Shown: piece after piece, positions 9,901 to 17,996 of the stretch | How the letters are laid out: each line of letters begins with the position of its first letter | Position numbering within the stretch: the stretch's first letter is position 1 | DNA from: Parabacteroides sp. ZJ-118 | GTDB taxonomy: Bacteria; Bacteroidota; Bacteroidia; Bacteroidales; Tannerellaceae | Direction: 5' to 3' | Length of the DNA: 64,000 nt | NCBI RefSeq assembly: GCF_011038785.1 | Contig: NZ_JAAKDT010000001.1 | Location: forward strand, 150,543-214,542 | Made by a program: the position numbers and the translations under genes | The notes under the pieces: model-generated | Database searches by the model: none | The model's input: only the letters and a program-made list of their open reading frames with translations | Told to the model about the DNA's origin: nothing

Positions 9901-11431
9901 TGCGGAAAATAAACGCTTTCCGCTTAGGAGACGGGCGCAAGATGATGGCGCACATCGCCGGGCTCAACGTCAAGGCCACTACCGTGGACAACAACACGGA
10001 GACCACGATCGTAACGGAGAACTGACGGTACAACTGCCCCGTGATCCCCCCCAAGAAACTCACCGGCACGAACACGGCGGCCAATACCATGGAGGTAGCG
10101 ATCAAGGCACCGGATAACTCCCGCATCGCCTTATGCGTAGCCTCACGGGCGGTCAGACGCTCCTCGGCCATGATACGCTCCACGTTCTCCACCACCACGA
10201 TAGCGTCGTCCACCACGATACCGATCGCCAAGATCAATCCCAGCAAGGTAAGCATATTCAACGAGAAGCCCAAGATCAACATAAAACCGAACGTACCAAT
10301 CAAGGAGATCGGGACAGCGATCGTCGGGATCAAGGCCGCCCGCCAATTCTGCAACGAGAGGAACACCACGAGAACGACCAGGAAGAGGGCCTCGAACAGG
10401 GTCTTATACACCTCGTGCACAGATTGGGAGATATACTCCGTCATATCAAACGGGAAATTATACGCCAAGCCTTCCGGGAAGTTCTCGCTGATATCCTTCA
10501 TCGCCTCTTTCACCGCCGTAGCGACCTCCAGCGCGTTCGCTCCCGGCAACATATAGATACCCAAGATCGCGGCATTCTTCCCGTTGATCCCGCTCTCCGT
10601 AGAATAGGAGGAGGCCTCCAGCGATACCCGGGCCACGTCGCTCATCCGGACGATCGAGCCATCCGGGTTTGCCCGCACCACGATATCCTCAAACTCCTTC
10701 ACCGTAGACAAACGTCCCGGAGCCGTGATAGGCAGGGTGACATCCACGTCCAGCACAGGTTGCTTACCCAGCTCGCCCGCCGCCGATTCCCGGTTCTGGT
10801 CTTTCAAGGCATCCTGCAAGTCCTTTACCGTCAATCCCATATTAGCCAACCGATCCGGATATACCCAGATCTGCATACCGTAATAACGGCTACCGATATT
10901 CGATACACGGCCTATGCCCGGGATACGGCGCAATACGTCTAACACGTTGATCGTGGCGAAGTTACTCAGATAGATCTCATCAAACTTCGGATCGTCGGAC
11001 ATCAAGCTCAAGGTCATCAGCTGGCTGGGTGCCTGCTTCTCGATCGTGATACCATTCTGGATCACCTCGGCGGGCAGACGGCTCTCGGCCAGTTTCACCC
11101 GGTTCTGGATCTCGACAGCCGCCAAGTCCGCGTCGGCGGATACGTCGAAGGTCACCGTGATATTCAGGCTACCCGAGTTCGAGCTGCTACTTTGCATATA
11201 AATCATACCCGGCGTACCGTTCAGCTCCTGCTCGATCGGGGTAGCGACCGCTTGAGACACTGTCAGGGCGCTCGCTCCCGGATACGTGGCGCTGATCTTC
11301 ACCACGGGCGGCGTAATCTGCGGATATTGGTCTACAGGCAACAATGCCAGTCCGATGATTCCGACAATCACGATCAGTATCGATAAGACGGTCGAAAAGA
11401 CAGGACGATCTATAAAGAATCCCGGGTTCAT
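6944..11431 (-). CDS. RND multidrug efflux pump fused in frame to a TolC-like outer-membrane factor
   Basis: One 1495-codon frame. Residues 1-1031 are a full AcrB/MexB-type (HAE1) pump: 12 membrane segments, large periplasmic loops, GIVVDDAIVVVENVER and AAKNAILIVEFAK charged motifs in TM4 and TM10. From Met1032 the frame continues as a complete outer-membrane factor lipoprotein: signal peptide ending in LPSC (Cys1056), then the TolC/OprM coiled-coil repeats to the end. The internal ATG (8338) is preceded by AAGGGGAGGA at a good ribosome-binding distance, so the factor may also be made separately (464 residues). The start overlaps the membrane-fusion gene by 4 bases. Drug range is unknown. Confidence 0.92.
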   Translation of the reverse strand: MNPGFFIDRPVFSTVLSILIVIVGIIGLALLPVDQYPQITPPVVKISATYPGASALTVSQAVATPIEQELNGTPGMIYMQSSSSNSGSLNITVTFDVSADADLAAVEIQNRVKLAESRLPAEVIQNGITIEKQAPSQLMTLSLMSDDPKFDEIYLSNFATINVLDVLRRIPGIGRVSNIGSRYYGMQIWVYPDRLANMGLTVKDLQDALKDQNRESAAGELGKQPVLDVDVTLPITAPGRLSTVKEFEDIVVRANPDGSIVRMSDVARVSLEASSYSTESGINGKNAAILGIYMLPGANALEVATAVKEAMKDISENFPEGLAYNFPFDMTEYISQSVHEVYKTLFEALFLVVLVVFLSLQNWRAALIPTIAVPISLIGTFGFMLILGFSLNMLTLLGLILAIGIVVDDAIVVVENVERIMAEERLTAREATHKAMRELSGALIATSMVLAAVFVPVSFLGGITGQLYRQFSVTIVVSVLLSTVVALTLSPAMCAIILRPSPKRKAFIFRKINLWLAKGNKRYTKLLRISIANPRRIWVGFGMVLVAIFVLNRVLPTSFIPEEDQGFFTVELEMPEGTTLERTRAVTDRAIEFLDHHPAVAYVQNVTGSSPRVGTNQGRATLTVILKPWEARKSSGMQVEDVMADARREFYYYPEAKSYVNRPPVIPGLGESGGLEMQLEARGDAGWDHLVSATDTFLYYASRAPELQGVSSAMQSEIPQLYFDVDRDRAKFLGIPLSDIFSTMKAYLGSVYVNDFNMFNRIYRVYIQAEAPYRATRDNLDLFFVRGKDGAMVPLTALGTTQYTTGPGTIKRFNMFTTASIHAVAAPGYSTGEAMAAMERIAREHLPENIGLEWSGLSYQEKQADGQTVFVLALVFLFVFLFLAAQYESWIVPIAVLLSLPVATLGACLGIWVTGLENDIYFQIGLVTLIGLAAKNAILIVEFAKVQVDNGVDVVKAAIHAAQMRFRPILMTSLAFVLGMLPMVLASGPGSASRHSIGTGVFFGMLVAITVGIVLVPFFFVWIYKIKGRIRMGRIAQKKTVVTVVCVVSMLALPSCKIGKRYARPELNLPDRIEAYTDTADTTSVENIPWESLYADETLRDLIRKALETNKDLKIAAAKVREMIAARRISFANRLPEVGANIYAQKERLNYGGDDPKPDPEFGAKLALSWELDLWGNLRWANEAAIASYMQTVEGRRALRLTIIAEVAANYYQLCALDQELSIVQQTLDARREGVRLAKLRYEGGLTSETAYNQAQVELARTETLIPSLERQIKIKESDLSMLLGEYTDDIPRGLSLSDQHLPDALPIGLPSSLLERRPDMRQAEFKLRAANAQVGVAQTDLFPKIRLTSNYGFESDELSGILKSPAGFIAGSLLQPIFAMGKNKARVRAERARYEQEVYRYEKSVLGAFKEVNNAIVTVRKVKEIRASRVNLEASASKYLELAQLQYINGVISYMDVLDAQRGLLDAQIGLNNAVLDELLSVVYLYKALGGGFR

Positions 11432-12594
11432 CGCCCTTCCTCCTCTCTAAGCGCTTGGATAGCCTTCTCGTCGCCGGCCTCTACCGCATGCACCTGCATA
11501 CCCGGCGCCAATTTATGATACCCCTCTACCGCGACTCGTTCGTTCTCTCCCAAGCCCCGTTCGATCACGACCTTGTTGCCGATCTCCGGGCCGGTCTGCA
11601 CGAAACGCTTCTCGGCGATATCGTCCCTACGGATGACATAGATGAACGCACCTCCTTTCTCGATCGAGAGGGCTTTCCGGGGGACGACGATCGAACGCTC
11701 GCGGACATCCAGCAGGAGCTTCACCTTCGTGAACTGTCCGGGCAATAACTTCCGGTTCGGGTTGGATAGTTCCGCACGAACGCCAAACGTACCGGTCTTC
11801 GGGTCCACCAGCGGATCGGCGAAGTCCACGATACCTTTTACCGGGTATTCCGAGTCGTCCGCCAAGGTAACCGTCACGGTAGGCTGCCAAGAACGGGTCG
11901 TATCCCGCTCGCCAAATTTCACGTTACGACGCTCGGCACGCAGGTAATCCAAGGCGGTCATCTTAAAATCGACCAACACCGTGTCGCTCTTCACGACAGC
12001 CGCTAATTTCGAATTGACACCCGGGCCCACCAGAGCGCCCACATCCACGAAACGCTCACTGATATAACCCGACAGTGGCGAGGTCACCACCGTATAGCTC
12101 AACTCCATCTCCGCCTGATCCAGATCCGCCTGGCTCATGGCGATATTCGCCTCGGCATCTTCCAGCGCGGCCGTGGCGTTATCCAAATCCAGCTGGCTGG
12201 CGGCGTGTTGCTCGTACAACGGCTTCAGGCGTTCCACATCACGGCGGGCCTTGGCCGCTTGAGCTTGGCTTTTCTTCAATTGGGCTTTCGCTTTCTCTAC
12301 CCTGGCCCGATATTTATCGGGATTAATCCGGAACAGGGGTTCGTTCTGCTTCACCCGCTTACCTTCCGCAAACAACATTTTCTCTAAGAATCCCTCCACA
12401 CGGGCATGAACCTCGACAAAGCTGGCGGCACGGATACTCCCCACATACTCGCCGTAAATTCGCACGTCTTCCTTTGAGGGTTTGTCTACGATCACGATGG
12501 GCAATCGCTGCTTTTCCTTATGGCGGCAGCCCGTCATCGCTACGACAAGAACTATCCAGATAACCTGTACTTTTGCCAATCTTCTCCTACTCAT
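11428..12594 (-). CDS. RND efflux periplasmic adaptor lipoprotein (AcrA-like)
   Basis: A 388-residue membrane-fusion protein. The lipobox is MTGC (Cys22). It has the usual order: barrel-sandwich/lipoyl half (EVHARVEGFLEKMLFAEGKRVKQNEPLF), an alpha-helical hairpin (about 95-150), the second lipoyl half (TSPLSGYISERFVDVGALV) and a beta-barrel domain. Its last bases overlap the pump ATG (ATGA), so the two are coupled. It bridges the inner-membrane pump and the outer-membrane channel encoded next. No local regulator gene is part of the unit; the nearest TetR gene is 2.5 kb away, beyond terminators. Confidence 0.93.
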   Translation of the reverse strand: MSRRRLAKVQVIWIVLVVAMTGCRHKEKQRLPIVIVDKPSKEDVRIYGEYVGSIRAASFVEVHARVEGFLEKMLFAEGKRVKQNEPLFRINPDKYRARVEKAKAQLKKSQAQAAKARRDVERLKPLYEQHAASQLDLDNATAALEDAEANIAMSQADLDQAEMELSYTVVTSPLSGYISERFVDVGALVGPGVNSKLAAVVKSDTVLVDFKMTALDYLRAERRNVKFGERDTTRSWQPTVTVTLADDSEYPVKGIVDFADPLVDPKTGTFGVRAELSNPNRKLLPGQFTKVKLLLDVRERSIVVPRKALSIEKGGAFIYVIRRDDIAEKRFVQTGPEIGNKVVIERGLGENERVAVEGYHKLAPGMQVHAVEAGDEKAIQALREEEGR

Positions 12595-12628
12595 TCTACC
12601 TATATTATTTGTGTTACATTTGTTTAAG

Positions 12629-12650
12629 AAAAAACCACGACCAGCCGTGG
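12629..12650 (-). terminator. Intrinsic terminator between RluA and the efflux operon
   Basis: CCACG/CGTGG stem (12635-12639, 12646-12650) with a 6-base loop and, on the minus strand, a T6 tract (12634-12629). It probably ends transcripts of the KAS III-FabG-RluA unit before the efflux genes. Confidence 0.65.
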
Positions 12651-12666
12651 AAGTCTCTACGTTTCA

Positions 12667-12713
12667 AAATAAAAATCCTTTCGAATGAAATGTTTTTTCC
12701 ATCCGAAAGGATT
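12667..12713 (-). terminator. Second hairpin terminator after the RluA gene
   Basis: AATCCTTTCG (12674-12683) and CGAAAGGATT (12704-12713) form a 10-bp stem; the minus strand continues TTTTATTTTG. It lies 30 bases after the RluA stop and, with the next hairpin, forms a tandem terminator. Confidence 0.6.
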
Positions 12714-12742
12714 CCATAGCTATTAGATCTTCTTCTATTATC

Positions 12743-13417
12743 TTATTGATCAACCGACAACGCTTTCCACAAATTATCGTCCGGGACGGGAGCGACAATT
12801 CGCACGTTCTCTTTCGAAACCGGATGGATAAACTCCGCGCTACGAGCGTGCAAGCCAATGCCTCCATCCTTGTTGGAACGATCGAAACCATACTTCAGAT
12901 CCCCCTTGACCGGACATCCCATCTTCGCCAACTGACAGCGGATCTGATGGTGCCGCCCCGTCTTCAAATCGATCTCCAACAAACAATAACGATCCGAACG
13001 GGCGATCAATTTATAACGCAGGATCGCTTTCTTGGCATTCGGCCGCTCAGTATCATAAGCATAACTCTTATTTTGCTTCTCGTCCCGCTCCAGCCAATCC
13101 ACCAACTCACCCTCATCCTGCGGGGGGCGGTTCTTGACGATCGCCCAATAGGTCTTTCGCACCTCTCCAACGCGAAACATCTCGTTCAAGCGAGAGAGGG
13201 CCTTGCTTGTCTTGGCGAAAATCACGACTCCGCTCACCGGGCGATCCAGACGGTGCGTGACACCGACAAAAACGTTACCGGGCTTGCGGTACTTCTCCTT
13301 CAGCCATGCCTTCAGCATCTCCGAGAGAGGCTTATCGCCCGTCTTGTCGCCTTGCACGATCTCACGGCAGGTCTTATTTACCGCTATGATATGATTATCC
13401 TCGTAAATAACCTCCAT
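12743..13417 (-). CDS. RluA-family RNA pseudouridine synthase
   Basis: A 224-residue pseudouridine synthase with the catalytic aspartate motif HRLDRPVSGVVIFAKT (about residue 58) and the KTGRHHQIR(C)QLA motif near 150. It lacks the N-terminal S4 RNA-binding domain of RluC/RluD and is close to the short RluA/TruC size. It modifies uridines in rRNA or tRNA; the position cannot be predicted. Its start lies one base from the fabG stop (13419), so it is the last gene of the KAS III-FabG transcript. Confidence 0.88.
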   Translation of the reverse strand: MEVIYEDNHIIAVNKTCREIVQGDKTGDKPLSEMLKAWLKEKYRKPGNVFVGVTHRLDRPVSGVVIFAKTSKALSRLNEMFRVGEVRKTYWAIVKNRPPQDEGELVDWLERDEKQNKSYAYDTERPNAKKAILRYKLIARSDRYCLLEIDLKTGRHHQIRCQLAKMGCPVKGDLKYGFDRSNKDGGIGLHARSAEFIHPVSKENVRIVAPVPDDNLWKALSVDQ

Positions 13418-13418
13418 G

Positions 13419-14165
13419 TTACATATTCATACCGCCATCCACCTGAATAACCTGCCCGGATACATAAGAAGACATATCCGAAGCCAAGAAGGTAGCGATA
13501 TTAGCCACATCCTCCACCGTACCGCCACGGCGCAAAGGAATCTTCTTGCACCACTCGGCACGTACCTCTTCCGACAGCTGAGCGGTCATATCCGTGATGA
13601 TGAATCCCGGGGCGATCGCGTTCGCACGGATGCCGCGCGAACCCAGCTCCTGGGCGATCGACTTGGCCAAACCGATCATACCTGCCTTGGAAGCGGAGTA
13701 GTTCGCTTGTCCGGCGTTGCCATGAACACCTACGACAGAAGACATATTGATAATGCTACCCGCACGCTGCTTCATCATGACCGGGGTACAAGCGTGGATA
13801 AAGTTGAAAGCGGACTTCAAGTTCACGTTCAACACAGCGTCCCATTGCCCCTCGCTCATACGCATCATCAAGCCGTCTTTCGTGATACCGGCGTTGTTCA
13901 CCAAGATATCGATACGTCCGAAATCCTTCACGATCTCGGTCACCACGTTATGCGTCTCCTCAAAATTAGCCGCGTTGGAAGCATATCCCTTGGCCTTTAC
14001 GCCCAAGGCCTCGATCTCGGCCTGCGTAGCCCGGCCATTCTCATCGATCGCCAGATCCGTGAAAGCGATGTTAGCGCCCTCTTGGGCAAACTTCAAGGCG
14101 ATCGCCTTGCCAATACCACGAGCGGCGCCTGTTACGACAGCCACTTTTCCTTCTAATAGTTTCAT
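13419..14165 (-). CDS. fabG: 3-oxoacyl-ACP reductase
   Basis: A 248-residue short-chain dehydrogenase beginning MKLLEGKVAVVTGAARGIG. It has the NADP-binding TGAARGIG motif, NNAGI (about 87), the catalytic Tyr/Lys pair in YSASKAG (about 150) and the typical FabG end VSGQVIQVDGGM. It reduces 3-ketoacyl-ACP in fatty acid synthesis. A TTG start three codons earlier is possible; the ATG fits family alignments. It lies 15 bases after the KAS III gene, so the pair supplies condensation and reduction steps together. Confidence 0.93.
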   Translation of the reverse strand: MKLLEGKVAVVTGAARGIGKAIALKFAQEGANIAFTDLAIDENGRATQAEIEALGVKAKGYASNAANFEETHNVVTEIVKDFGRIDILVNNAGITKDGLMMRMSEGQWDAVLNVNLKSAFNFIHACTPVMMKQRAGSIINMSSVVGVHGNAGQANYSASKAGMIGLAKSIAQELGSRGIRANAIAPGFIITDMTAQLSEEVRAEWCKKIPLRRGGTVEDVANIATFLASDMSSYVSGQVIQVDGGMNM

Positions 14166-14180
14166 ATTACTCAAATTTTA

Positions 14181-15128
14181 TTATCCATATTTAATCAAGC
14201 AAGCTCCCGTTGAATAGCCACCGCCGAATACCGTGATAGCGATCAAGTCGTCTTTCTTGAAATTCGTATCGTTCTGGGCATATACCAAGGCCGAGCTTAC
14301 GGAACCCGTATTTCCCAGCTCCTCGATATTGTGCAAAAATTTCTCATCCGGCAAGTCCAATTGCTTGGCGATATTCGCCATGATACGCATATTCGCCTGA
14401 TGGCCGATGAAGTAAGTAAGGTCATCCAGCGTATACCCATTCTTCTCCAGCAAAAGGAGGACATTCTTAGGCATATATGTACAAGCCTGGATAAACACGT
14501 CACGTCCCTCCGGCATAGAGATCCCCCCATCGCCCGGGCGCAAGTGAACCGCCTCCATCGCCTTCGACAAATGGCCGAGGCCTTGCGTGTAGACCTCCAG
14601 GATCTCAGCGTCGCCCTCACCGATCCGCTCCTTGGAGAGAAAGAAAGCGGCGGCGGCATCGCCCCATAAATGGCCCGCCTTCGGATCCGTCTCATCATAA
14701 TAGGCGGAGTTCTTATCAGCGGAAAGCACCAAGGCCTTGGTAGCCTTCCCCATGGCGAAATATCCCTCCACGACCTCCAAGGCATTCAAAAAAGAAGAGC
14801 AGGCCGAGGATAGGTATAAAGCCTTCGCGCCAGCGAGCGTATACGCATGTTGAACCGTATGCGCGGCCGTCGCGACCGTATCATAAGGAGAATACGAAGC
14901 GGAGATGATCAAGTCTACCTCCGTGATATCGTAAGGCAATTTAGGCAGCGCGTCCTTCACGGCCTCAAGGCTCATGGTATTGATATTCTCCTCCACTCTC
15001 GCTTTCGACCGGGTATGAATACCCGTCCGTTGCTCAATCCACTCACTCGTCAACCCGCTCAATTCAAGAAAATGTTGGTTATCTACCCGTCCTTCAGGTA
15101 CATAAAACCCTGTCGCATTAATAAACAT
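14181..15128 (-). CDS. 3-oxoacyl-ACP synthase III (KAS III family)
   Basis: A 315-residue thiolase-fold condensing enzyme with the full Cys-His-Asn triad: Cys110 (LSSACSSF), His243 (FIGHQANMRIM) and Asn273 (EELGNTGSVSS). It starts an acyl chain by condensing an acyl-CoA with malonyl-ACP. Bacteroidales usually have a second, housekeeping fabH near plsX-rpmF. Here the gene sits with a TetR gene upstream and fabG/RluA downstream, suggesting a regulated or specialised starter unit. It is well diverged from E. coli FabH, so I leave the symbol empty. The specific starter acyl group is unknown. Confidence 0.88.
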   Translation of the reverse strand: MFINATGFYVPEGRVDNQHFLELSGLTSEWIEQRTGIHTRSKARVEENINTMSLEAVKDALPKLPYDITEVDLIISASYSPYDTVATAAHTVQHAYTLAGAKALYLSSACSSFLNALEVVEGYFAMGKATKALVLSADKNSAYYDETDPKAGHLWGDAAAAFFLSKERIGEGDAEILEVYTQGLGHLSKAMEAVHLRPGDGGISMPEGRDVFIQACTYMPKNVLLLLEKNGYTLDDLTYFIGHQANMRIMANIAKQLDLPDEKFLHNIEELGNTGSVSSALVYAQNDTNFKKDDLIAITVFGGGYSTGACLIKYG

Positions 15129-15144
15129 CCTTCGTTTCTTTGAT

Positions 15145-15738
15145 TTACTTAATCTTTATTCCGTTGAATATCAAATTCATCACATTGTCTCTACGTTTAA
15201 TCCGTTGGCTGATATTATCACCCATGATCCCCCGGATATAGGGCACCTCCAGTCCTTTCAAGGCATGATGAAGCACGAGGGCGGTAATGTCCGTGTCCGG
15301 CATGCTGAATATGCCGTCCTTCACGCCATCGTCCAATATTCCCTTGATGATCTCCACCTCCCGGAGGTCGAAGCTCTTGCGCACCTTCTCCACGCGCCAT
15401 ATATCGCGGAAGAACGTAGCCCGCAACGTACCGTTGCGAAACACCAACGCCTTTACCGCGTCCAGGCGGCTATAGATAAACGTCAGCAACTTCTCGTCCG
15501 CCGGCAGATCTTTGCCGGCCACGTCCACCAGCATCTTATAAAGCTGGTCCAGCTCCGACTCCACCACCGCCAAATAGATCTCGTTCTTGCTTTTGAAGTA
15601 CGTATAAAGCGTACGTCTCCCCTTACGAGATGCCTGTGCAATATCGTTCATCGTCGTGTTATCAACCCCCATGCGAGCAAACAATTGTCTGGCCACATCC
15701 ACCAGCATGTCACGTGTTTTAGAAACTGTTATCGGCAT
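15145..15738 (-). CDS. TetR/AcrR family transcriptional regulator
   Basis: A 197-residue protein with the N-terminal TetR helix-turn-helix (about 12-55; TTMNDIAQASRKGRRTLYTYF) and a divergent ligand-binding helical domain. It is 16 bases upstream of the KAS III gene on the same strand, so it probably controls its own operon, perhaps sensing an acyl-CoA or fatty acid, as other TetR regulators of lipid genes do. A dyad just before its ATG is the likely operator. The ligand is inference. Confidence 0.9.
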   Translation of the reverse strand: MPITVSKTRDMLVDVARQLFARMGVDNTTMNDIAQASRKGRRTLYTYFKSKNEIYLAVVESELDQLYKMLVDVAGKDLPADEKLLTFIYSRLDAVKALVFRNGTLRATFFRDIWRVEKVRKSFDLREVEIIKGILDDGVKDGIFSMPDTDITALVLHHALKGLEVPYIRGIMGDNISQRIKRRDNVMNLIFNGIKIK

Positions 15739-15745
15739 TTGTATT

Positions 15746-15768
15746 GCACATTTTGATTAAAACTGTGC
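15746..15768. promoter_or_regulatory. Putative TetR autoregulatory operator
   Basis: GCACA-TTTT (15746-15754) and AAAA-C-TGTGC (15759-15768) form an imperfect dyad with one extra base, centred about 20 bases upstream of the TetR ATG. Position and size fit a TetR-family operator; binding is not shown. Confidence 0.45.
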
Positions 15769-15826
15769 GCAAAGTACTTAAAAAAGATCGTATTTACCAA
15801 GTATATTAAAAAAAACTTGCGATAAA

Positions 15827-15857
15827 TTTGTTTTGTAAGAAAATAGTCCTACCTTTG
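15827..15857 (+). promoter_or_regulatory. Full Bacteroidales promoter of the initiator tRNA
   Basis: TTTG (15827-15830), 19-base spacer, TACCTTTG (15850-15857): an exact match to TTTG-N19-TAnnTTTG. It lies 31 bases upstream of the tRNA. Confidence 0.8.
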
Positions 15858-15888
15858 CAGCAAATATTCGATGAGTGGTTTGCAAAAT

Positions 15889-15960
<72 letters not shown>

Positions 15961-15961
15961 C

Positions 15962-15987
15962 GCGCACGAGGAATGTGCGCCTTTTTT
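15962..15987 (+). terminator. Intrinsic terminator after tRNA-fMet
   Basis: GCGCAC/GTGCGC stem (15962-15967, 15975-15980) followed by CTTTTTT. Confidence 0.8.
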
Positions 15988-16012
15988 AACCAAAAAATTT
16001 GTCATAGTCTTG

Positions 16013-16043
16013 CGTCCGGGACCCTCCAGGGGTTTCCCGGACG
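16013..16043. terminator. Hairpin between the tRNA and the ChbG/beta-lactamase gene
   Basis: CGTCCGGG (16013-16020) and CCCGGACG (16036-16043) pair perfectly, with a further CCC/GGG inside. It lies 16 bases past the stop of the minus-strand gene. No strong T-tract follows on either strand, so termination is likely but not certain. Confidence 0.5.
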
Positions 16044-16058
16044 TATTGTTTATGTCCC

Positions 16059-17918
16059 CTACCTCAAGGCGGGCAAGATATATTTCCAGATCAGGTTGAT
16101 CTCGGCCTGCATATCGCCGATATTCGCCGTCATGGCGATCACCGCGTCGCGCTCGGGCAATATGATAATGTATTGTCCGTTGGCGCCATCGGCACGAACG
16201 CCGTTATGGCGGCAACGCCACATCTGGTAGCCGTAGCCTTGCAACCAATCGCTATCTTTCGGTTTCATCTTCACGTTCTCCGGTCTCATCCCGGCGGGCA
16301 AAGAGGCGATCTTGGACGTGGTAGCCTCCTCTATCCAGCTTTCGGGGAGCAATTGCTCACCGTTCCATTTTCCCTTTTGCAGGAAGAACTGCCCCATTTT
16401 CGCCAGGTCCTCGGTCTTGAGATACAAGCCCCAACCGCCGCAATTGATGCCCTGGGGACTCTCCGCCCAAGTAGCGCCGACGATACCCAACGGACGGAAC
16501 AGGCGGGGATAGAGATAATGGATCACCTGCTCGCCGGTCACCTGCTGGAGGATGGCGGAAAGCATATACGTACCGAGGCTGTTGTATACGAAATAGGTTC
16601 CCGGTTTATGCACCAGCGGCGCCGAGAGGAAAGTCTTTACCCAATCGGCGTTCTCGTTCCCCTTCTGCCGCACCAAGGCGGTAGGATCGACATCGTGGCC
16701 GGAGGACATCGTCAACAGGTGACGTATCTCCAGCTCTTTCAGGTAAGGGCTTACCTCGGCCGGTAACTGGTCGGGGAAGAACGAGATCACCTTGTCCGTG
16801 ACCTTCAATTTACCCTCGGCGACGGCAAAGCCGATAGCCGTGGCCGTAAAGGTCTTGCTAACGGAGTTCAAGACGTGCGGCACATGGCGATCGCCCTCTC
16901 CCAGCCATTGCTCTTTCACGACCTTTCCATGCTGGAGGATCATGATACTGTGCAAGTCTTGATCCGCCTTTTCCACCGCCCGCAGATAATTGCCGAACGC
17001 CTTATCCAAGGCTTTCGAGGCTTCCCCGCGCGGGAGCTCCTTGGTCAGGTCGTTATAACTGATCAGGTCTATGTGCTTATCCTTCAGGGCTTGCTTTACC
17101 TTCGGGCTGGTAAAAAGATCGGTCACGCCCTGACGGTCCATCGCCACGTTCTCGTAGCCGATATGCCCGACAGTCTCCATCTCCTCATTGTCCAAGGCCG
17201 GGTGATCCAAGAACATATAGCGTTTGCCGGGTTCCAGCTTATCCAGCATCCGGATGAAACTGGCCTCCTTCTCGGCCGGGGTCTTGGAGGCGCCATCGTA
17301 TCCGGAATAGGAGAAATCGTACTCCTTCATCGCCTCCGCCCGATCCACGACCGGCAGATGATATTCCTCGGACAGGCGGCGCATCAGCTTCACCACCTCC
17401 GGATCGAAGCCGGTCGCTCCCATATGGCCGGAGATATGGCTGATGTGGGGAATGTTCTTCAAGGCCATCTCTATCTGGGCCCGGGCCTCCTGCTCGATCT
17501 CGGCCAGGCTCCATTGATTCTCCCGGATGGAGAGACCCGGGTAGGCGGGATTCGGGCCCATCATCGGCAAGAAATAGCCATTGCTGTCGGTCAAGCTGGG
17601 GCAATGCGTCAGCGGACGCCATTTCACGTTGTCCCATTCGCTGGTCAACGTCAGGTGAAGCCCGACATCTATGCCCGGGTTCTCCCGCAGCATCCGGGCG
17701 GCCTCGGGGAACCACGGGGTGACCACCATGACCTCTATACAGGTTTCCACCCCATTCTTATACCCCTCCATACACGCTTTATTGGCGGAACGGAACGACC
17801 CCATGTCATCCGCGCGGATGATCAGGCGGGGATTCGTGACAGGCTGGCTGAATGCCGGCCATGTAGCGGCGCAGAATAAACAGCCGCAAAGGATTCTTTT
17901 TACATTCAAAGTCTTCAT
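16059..17918 (-). CDS. Secreted ChbG/YdjC-like deacetylase fused to a class C beta-lactamase-fold serine hydrolase
   Basis: A 619-residue two-domain protein with a signal peptide (about 1-24, PAFSQ). Residues 30-295 are a ChbG/YdjC carbohydrate deacetylase with metal-site motifs RADDMG (Asp37/38), GLHLT (His88) and SGHMG (His165). Residues 305-615 are a penicillin-binding/beta-lactamase class C fold with SVSK (Ser352, Lys355) and a YNS motif. ChbG removes acetyl groups from chitooligosaccharides; class C-like esterases hydrolyse esters or amides. Both halves look intact. An in-frame start at 17987 exists but the 17918 ATG gives the signal peptide. The joint substrate is unknown, perhaps acetylated glycan or peptidoglycan fragments. 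Confidence 0.88.
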   Translation of the reverse strand: MKTLNVKRILCGCLFCAATWPAFSQPVTNPRLIIRADDMGSFRSANKACMEGYKNGVETCIEVMVVTPWFPEAARMLRENPGIDVGLHLTLTSEWDNVKWRPLTHCPSLTDSNGYFLPMMGPNPAYPGLSIRENQWSLAEIEQEARAQIEMALKNIPHISHISGHMGATGFDPEVVKLMRRLSEEYHLPVVDRAEAMKEYDFSYSGYDGASKTPAEKEASFIRMLDKLEPGKRYMFLDHPALDNEEMETVGHIGYENVAMDRQGVTDLFTSPKVKQALKDKHIDLISYNDLTKELPRGEASKALDKAFGNYLRAVEKADQDLHSIMILQHGKVVKEQWLGEGDRHVPHVLNSVSKTFTATAIGFAVAEGKLKVTDKVISFFPDQLPAEVSPYLKELEIRHLLTMSSGHDVDPTALVRQKGNENADWVKTFLSAPLVHKPGTYFVYNSLGTYMLSAILQQVTGEQVIHYLYPRLFRPLGIVGATWAESPQGINCGGWGLYLKTEDLAKMGQFFLQKGKWNGEQLLPESWIEEATTSKIASLPAGMRPENVKMKPKDSDWLQGYGYQMWRCRHNGVRADGANGQYIIILPERDAVIAMTANIGDMQAEINLIWKYILPALR

Positions 17919-17996
17919 GCTATTGATAAAATTAAGTAATACACAATCTCCGCGTCGGGCTCCCTCCGACGATCCTGCCGTCGCCACCGCGCCGAA

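Noticed and set aside
16875..17879. 334-codon plus-strand frame across the ChbG-hydrolase gene
   Set aside because: Antisense shadow, no motifs, no start signal.
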